From contig NC_092806.1 in the NCBI RefSeq assembly GCF_040954645.1, positions 6,510,001 to 6,574,000 on the forward strand: a stretch of 64,000 nt of DNA, in the 5' to 3' direction. The notes below the pieces were generated by a model, which worked only from the letters and a program-made list of their open reading frames with translations, was not told where the DNA came from and did no database searches. Position 1 is the first letter of the stretch, and every line of letters begins with the position of its first letter. Below, one piece after another: positions 60,872 to 64,000 of this stretch. The position numbers and the translations under genes are program-made. Origin of the DNA: Diabrotica undecimpunctata. Taxonomy: Eukaryota > Arthropoda > Insecta > Coleoptera > Chrysomelidae.

Positions 60872-61739
60872 ACGTTTTGTCTTCATGACATAGCTAGATT
60901 GGGTTTTTAATTTATATACCTTTTATAAAGGATTTTAACAAAAATTGTTTATGTAAAAGTTATCAATTTTTATTAATTGTTTTGCTTTATAATTTTTTTT
61001 TACTATACTAGTGAGTCATGAACTATTAACACTTTTTTTTATCTCAGAGAAAAATTTGATAATTATTAGAGACGATAACAGGTAAGCAAAGAAAAAAAGG
61101 AAACAAATAAGAGATCCATCAACTTGCTTAAGGGAATATTACCGTGTTTGTAAAAAGATGAATTGGTATTTAGTAAAGTTTTGTCGGATTCTGTTTGCAG
61201 ATCGAGCAGATATCAGCCCAGCCAATAAACTTGACTTTCCAAAGTACTTTTCAGCAGTCGTTTTACAGAATTTCTCGCTAAGAAAACTCAACTTTTTTGT
61301 CCGTCCGAAAAAGAAAAATAAAACATTCGTGGCCCGGAGTATCGATTTACCGACGGCGTCCCTTAATACCTACTTACAACACTATTTTCCAGAAAGATTA
61401 GAAGGGCCCCATCAAACCCTCAGGGCTGAAAATGTATTACAAGCAAAATGAGGTATATACAACGCTGTTGGTGGAAAAGTAGACAGATCAAATACGATAT
61501 TGAGTTGTAAGTGACTTTTCGTGATACTTATTTTGTTGACTTTCGTTCCACACACAGAGCGTTATTTTATTTTGGGATTATTTTTAACGCAAAAAATTTA
61601 ACAAAATAAGATAAAAAGAGTTTTAGGAAAATGAGGCTTGGTTAAATTTGAAAATAGCAGATGAAATTTAAAACAAATGGATTGAAGTTTATATAAAGTT
61701 TCATCAAATTATTTCTCTCTCCAATCGGGCCTTGCCCTC
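60872..61739. other. Unassigned
   Basis: A 97-codon frame at 61158-61451 (ending ERLEGPHQTLRAENVLQAK) has protein-like composition but no recognisable family. It could be a retroelement gag piece. Otherwise AT-rich. Confidence 0.3.
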
Positions 61740-62420
61740 TTCCAAACTATGCCTCCAAACCTTGTCTGTCGAGTGAAAAATAAGCTTTGTTTCCCTTTAC
61801 TATTCTTCTTTGGATTTCTGGTTCTTCTCTTCCATCCGTGTTTAATGCAACTCCCAAATATGTGAAACTTTTTACCGTTTCAATATCGTCCTCTAATTCA
61901 ACTGTGCGTCTGTTTCCACTAGCTCTTGCCTGTGTTAACTTTTTTGTCTTTTGAATATTTATTTCTAGTCCGGTCTCTTTTGCCTTTGTTTTTAATTGTG
62001 AATATATTTCTGCCGCCTCTTCTGTTTTATGAGACATAATGCTTATATAATCGGCAAGGCGGCAATCTGTATTAATTTATTTGTTAGGAGATTACCTCTT
62101 CCTATATTCAGCTGTCTTATCACATATTCCAAGGTCAGGTTAAATAGTGTCGGTGCCAGCCCGTCTCCTTGCTTTAATCCTTGGACTATCGTAAAGTTTT
62201 CAGTGAGCTCATTTTGGACTCTGACAGTTGCTATTGACGAATCCATTGTTGTTTTTACTAGTTGGATGTATTTTTGGGGGATATAAAAGCTCTGCAATAT
62301 TTGATATAACTTGTTCTTATTAATTGAGTCGTAGGCTTGTTTGAAATCTATGAATATGTTGTGGATGTGAACGTCGTATTCCCACGATTTGTTTAAAATT
62401 TGTTTCAATCAAATCATTTA
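61740..62420 (-). pseudogene. LINE reverse transcriptase fragment (family 3), antisense
   Basis: The minus strand reads MKQILNKSWEYDVHIHNIFI, DFKQAYDSINKNKLYQIL, VRVQNELTENFTIVQGLKQG and DGLAPTLFNLTLEYVIRQL. A frameshift follows just before the active site, where Y-A-D-D is replaced by L-A-D-Y. Then come SHKTEEAAEIYSQLKTKAKE, TGLEINIQKTK and ETVKSFTYLGVALNTDG. Both the 5' part (endonuclease) and 3' end are missing. Confidence 0.85.
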
Positions 62421-62637
62421 TATAGCAAAAATTTCCAGTAGTGGGCTGTATACCACTGCAGAATTTCTCTACTGCACCAACGTCTCTTTCACTTTCACGT
62501 CCTTATATAAAACGAGTGATTTTGCACGTCACCATGCAACGGGGGGTCCAATCAAATAAATTTTTCTGTTTTCCTCCTATTTAAGGCTAGAACGACAACA
62601 GGATAATATTTTAATCTGTTGTACTTGGAGTTTGTAC
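62421..62637. other. Short unassigned spacer
   Basis: Contains GTAGTGGGCTGTATACCACT, a short palindromic string, and CAACGGGGGGTCCAATC. No gene. Confidence 0.4.
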
Positions 62638-63933
62638 TTGGACCTCACGGATATGATGGCAGAAACGAAAGGGGTCAAACTCATATAGAATTTCTTTTGC
62701 AACACAGACTATATGTCATGAACACCCATTTCAAAAAAAGCCCCCAAAGAAAGTGAACTTGGCAATCACCAAATGGCTTGAACAAGAACGAAATATCTTT
62801 ACTAGCAAAAAAGACGCTGTTCAAGACGTAACTGTATTAAATCAATTTTCAACCGGAAGTGACCATAGAATGGTTAGAGCGAAGGTAGTCTTGAACGTAA
62901 AGAAGGAACGAAGAGATATGGTAACAAGGACTAAAAATGTTACGTTCACTGCGATTACTAACACAAGGGCATACCAGGAAAAAAAGATAGAAACCTTCAG
63001 AATTATGTGCAAGATAAAAGCGATATTAAACAACTTAACGAAAGATTGGTGAACGCTCTAAGGAAGGCACAGAAGAACTATTAAGTTAAGCAAACTAGGA
63101 AAAATGAAAAACTTACAGAAGACACAAGGAACCTAATACAAAAAACAAGGGAAATGAAAGATAAGCACACAGTAAACATCGCAGAGCTGAGGAATTTAAA
63201 TAAAACCATTTCAAGGGCTGTTAGGAAAGTTAAAGTTTTAAAACGAAAATTGAAGACAGGAACCAGGAACATTTATAAGCTAAAAAATAGACAAGGACAT
63301 GCTGTATATAAACAACAAGAAATTATGAAAATTATCGAAGAGTATTTCCAGAGGTGGAAATCCCAGCCATACAAAATTAAGGATCAGAGGAACTTCCAGA
63401 TATAGCCGAAGAGGAAATTGAATCAGCGTTGAAAGGTATAAAGAACAGCAAATCACCTGGAGAAGATGGCATTGTAAGTGAAATGTTAAAATTAGGAGGC
63501 GAATGCGTCATAAAACCGTTAAACACCCCTTATAATGCCTGCCTCTTTGAAGGTGTTACACCAGAAAAATGGAATAGTGCCATTATGATAATATTGCAGA
63601 AAAAAGGAGATGTAACAAAAATTGGAAACTACAGACCTATCAGCCTGTTATCTTATTTATATAAGCTCTTTATGAGAATAATTACTAACAGACTGGAACC
63701 TAAGCCGGATTGTCACCAACCATTAGAGCAGGCCGGATTTAGGAGTAGCTTTAGAACGAATGACCACCTACAAGTAATAAAATCCTTAATAGAGAAAGTT
63801 GAAGAATATAACAAGCCATTGATATTAATATTTGTAGACTTTGAGAAAGCGTTTGACTCAGTCCAGCAAAGCTCCATGTTAAGAGCTCTTACAGAGTGCA
63901 GTATTGATCATAGGTACAAAACTCTTCTTCGGA

Positions 63934-63936
<3 letters not shown>
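62638..63936 (+). pseudogene. LINE with endonuclease end and 5' half of reverse transcriptase (family 4)
   Basis: The endonuclease remnant reads LGPHGYDGRNERGQTHIEFL (62638) and STGSDHRMVRAKVV (about 62850; catalytic Asp-His present). The linker carries a basic coiled-coil-like stretch (63160-63260). Reverse transcriptase starts with IAEEEIESALKGIKNSKSPG and continues EDGIVSEMLKLGGE, GNYRPISLLSYLYKLFMRII, EQAGFRSSFRTNDHLQVIKS and LILIFVDFEKAFDSVQ. At 63936 the frame runs straight into a (TA)n tract instead of continuing to the active site. Frameshifts lie near 62750 and 63390. Confidence 0.85.

Positions 63937-63999
<63 letters not shown>
63937..63999. repeat. (TA)n microsatellite at window end
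   Basis: At least 31 TA units, continuing to the last bases of the window and replacing the expected continuation of the LINE reverse transcriptase. Confidence 0.95.

Positions 64000-64000
<1 letters not shown>

Overview
The window is AT-rich insect nuclear DNA made almost entirely of decayed, nested transposable elements. The recognisable protein families (several LINE families, Penelope-like elements, Ty1/copia, piggyBac, pogo, Tc1 and mariner-like transposases, and a multi-copy CxxC family like proteins annotated as DUF7869) are those that crowd large beetle genomes. A leaf beetle or relative is my best guess, from family composition only. I find no convincing single-copy host gene, no tRNA or rRNA, no CRISPR array and no prokaryotic features. 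Nearly every coding region carries stops, frameshifts or truncations.

Layout. 0.4-2.4 kb: DUF7869-like pseudogene. 3.0-3.9 kb: small inverted-repeat element with a THAP zinc finger split by a 61-bp intron. 4.2-5.5 kb: piggyBac transposase pseudogene. 7.8-9.9 kb: second piggyBac remnant broken by a LINE tail (RNase H end) and a MITE. 10.0-11.3 kb: pseudogene of an unnamed multi-copy family, ending at a palindromic repeat. 12.6-17.0 kb: a LINE, then an antisense copia element with another LINE in its integrase. 18.5-20.0 kb: mariner-like element with ~206-bp TIRs. 20.9-21.7 kb: non-autonomous inverted-repeat element. 21.8-23.1 kb: complete Tc1-type element with D37E spacing. 23.3-26.5 kb: element with two ~771-bp inverted arms around a SWIM-type transposase tail.

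29.3-29.8 kb: Penelope GIY-YIG fragment. 30.5-31.9 kb: IS630/DDE_3-type transposase pseudogene. 33.4-36.3 kb: antisense LINE with endonuclease and reverse transcriptase. 36.6-39.4 kb: complete pogo-type element with ten subterminal motif copies and a zinc-finger tail. 41.0-46.1 kb: two short LINE tails with perfect 11-bp target duplications, a Penelope fragment and duplicated LINE pieces. 48.8-50.6 kb: opposing LINE fragments. 51.2-56.3 kb: three-level nest (LINE in DUF7869-like element in mariner-like element). 57.9-60.5 kb: mariner-like element whose ~500-bp TIRs each contain a 300-bp unit with transposon-like ends. 60.6-60.9 kb: hammerhead-like hairpins. 61.7-64.0 kb: two further LINE fragments, the last running into a (TA)n tract.

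The genes do not form a pathway. They record successive insertions, several of which can be ordered from target-site duplications and interrupted reading frames. The items most worth pursuing are the composite mariner-like element, the 771-bp-arm element, the hammerhead-like motifs and the two unnamed protein families.
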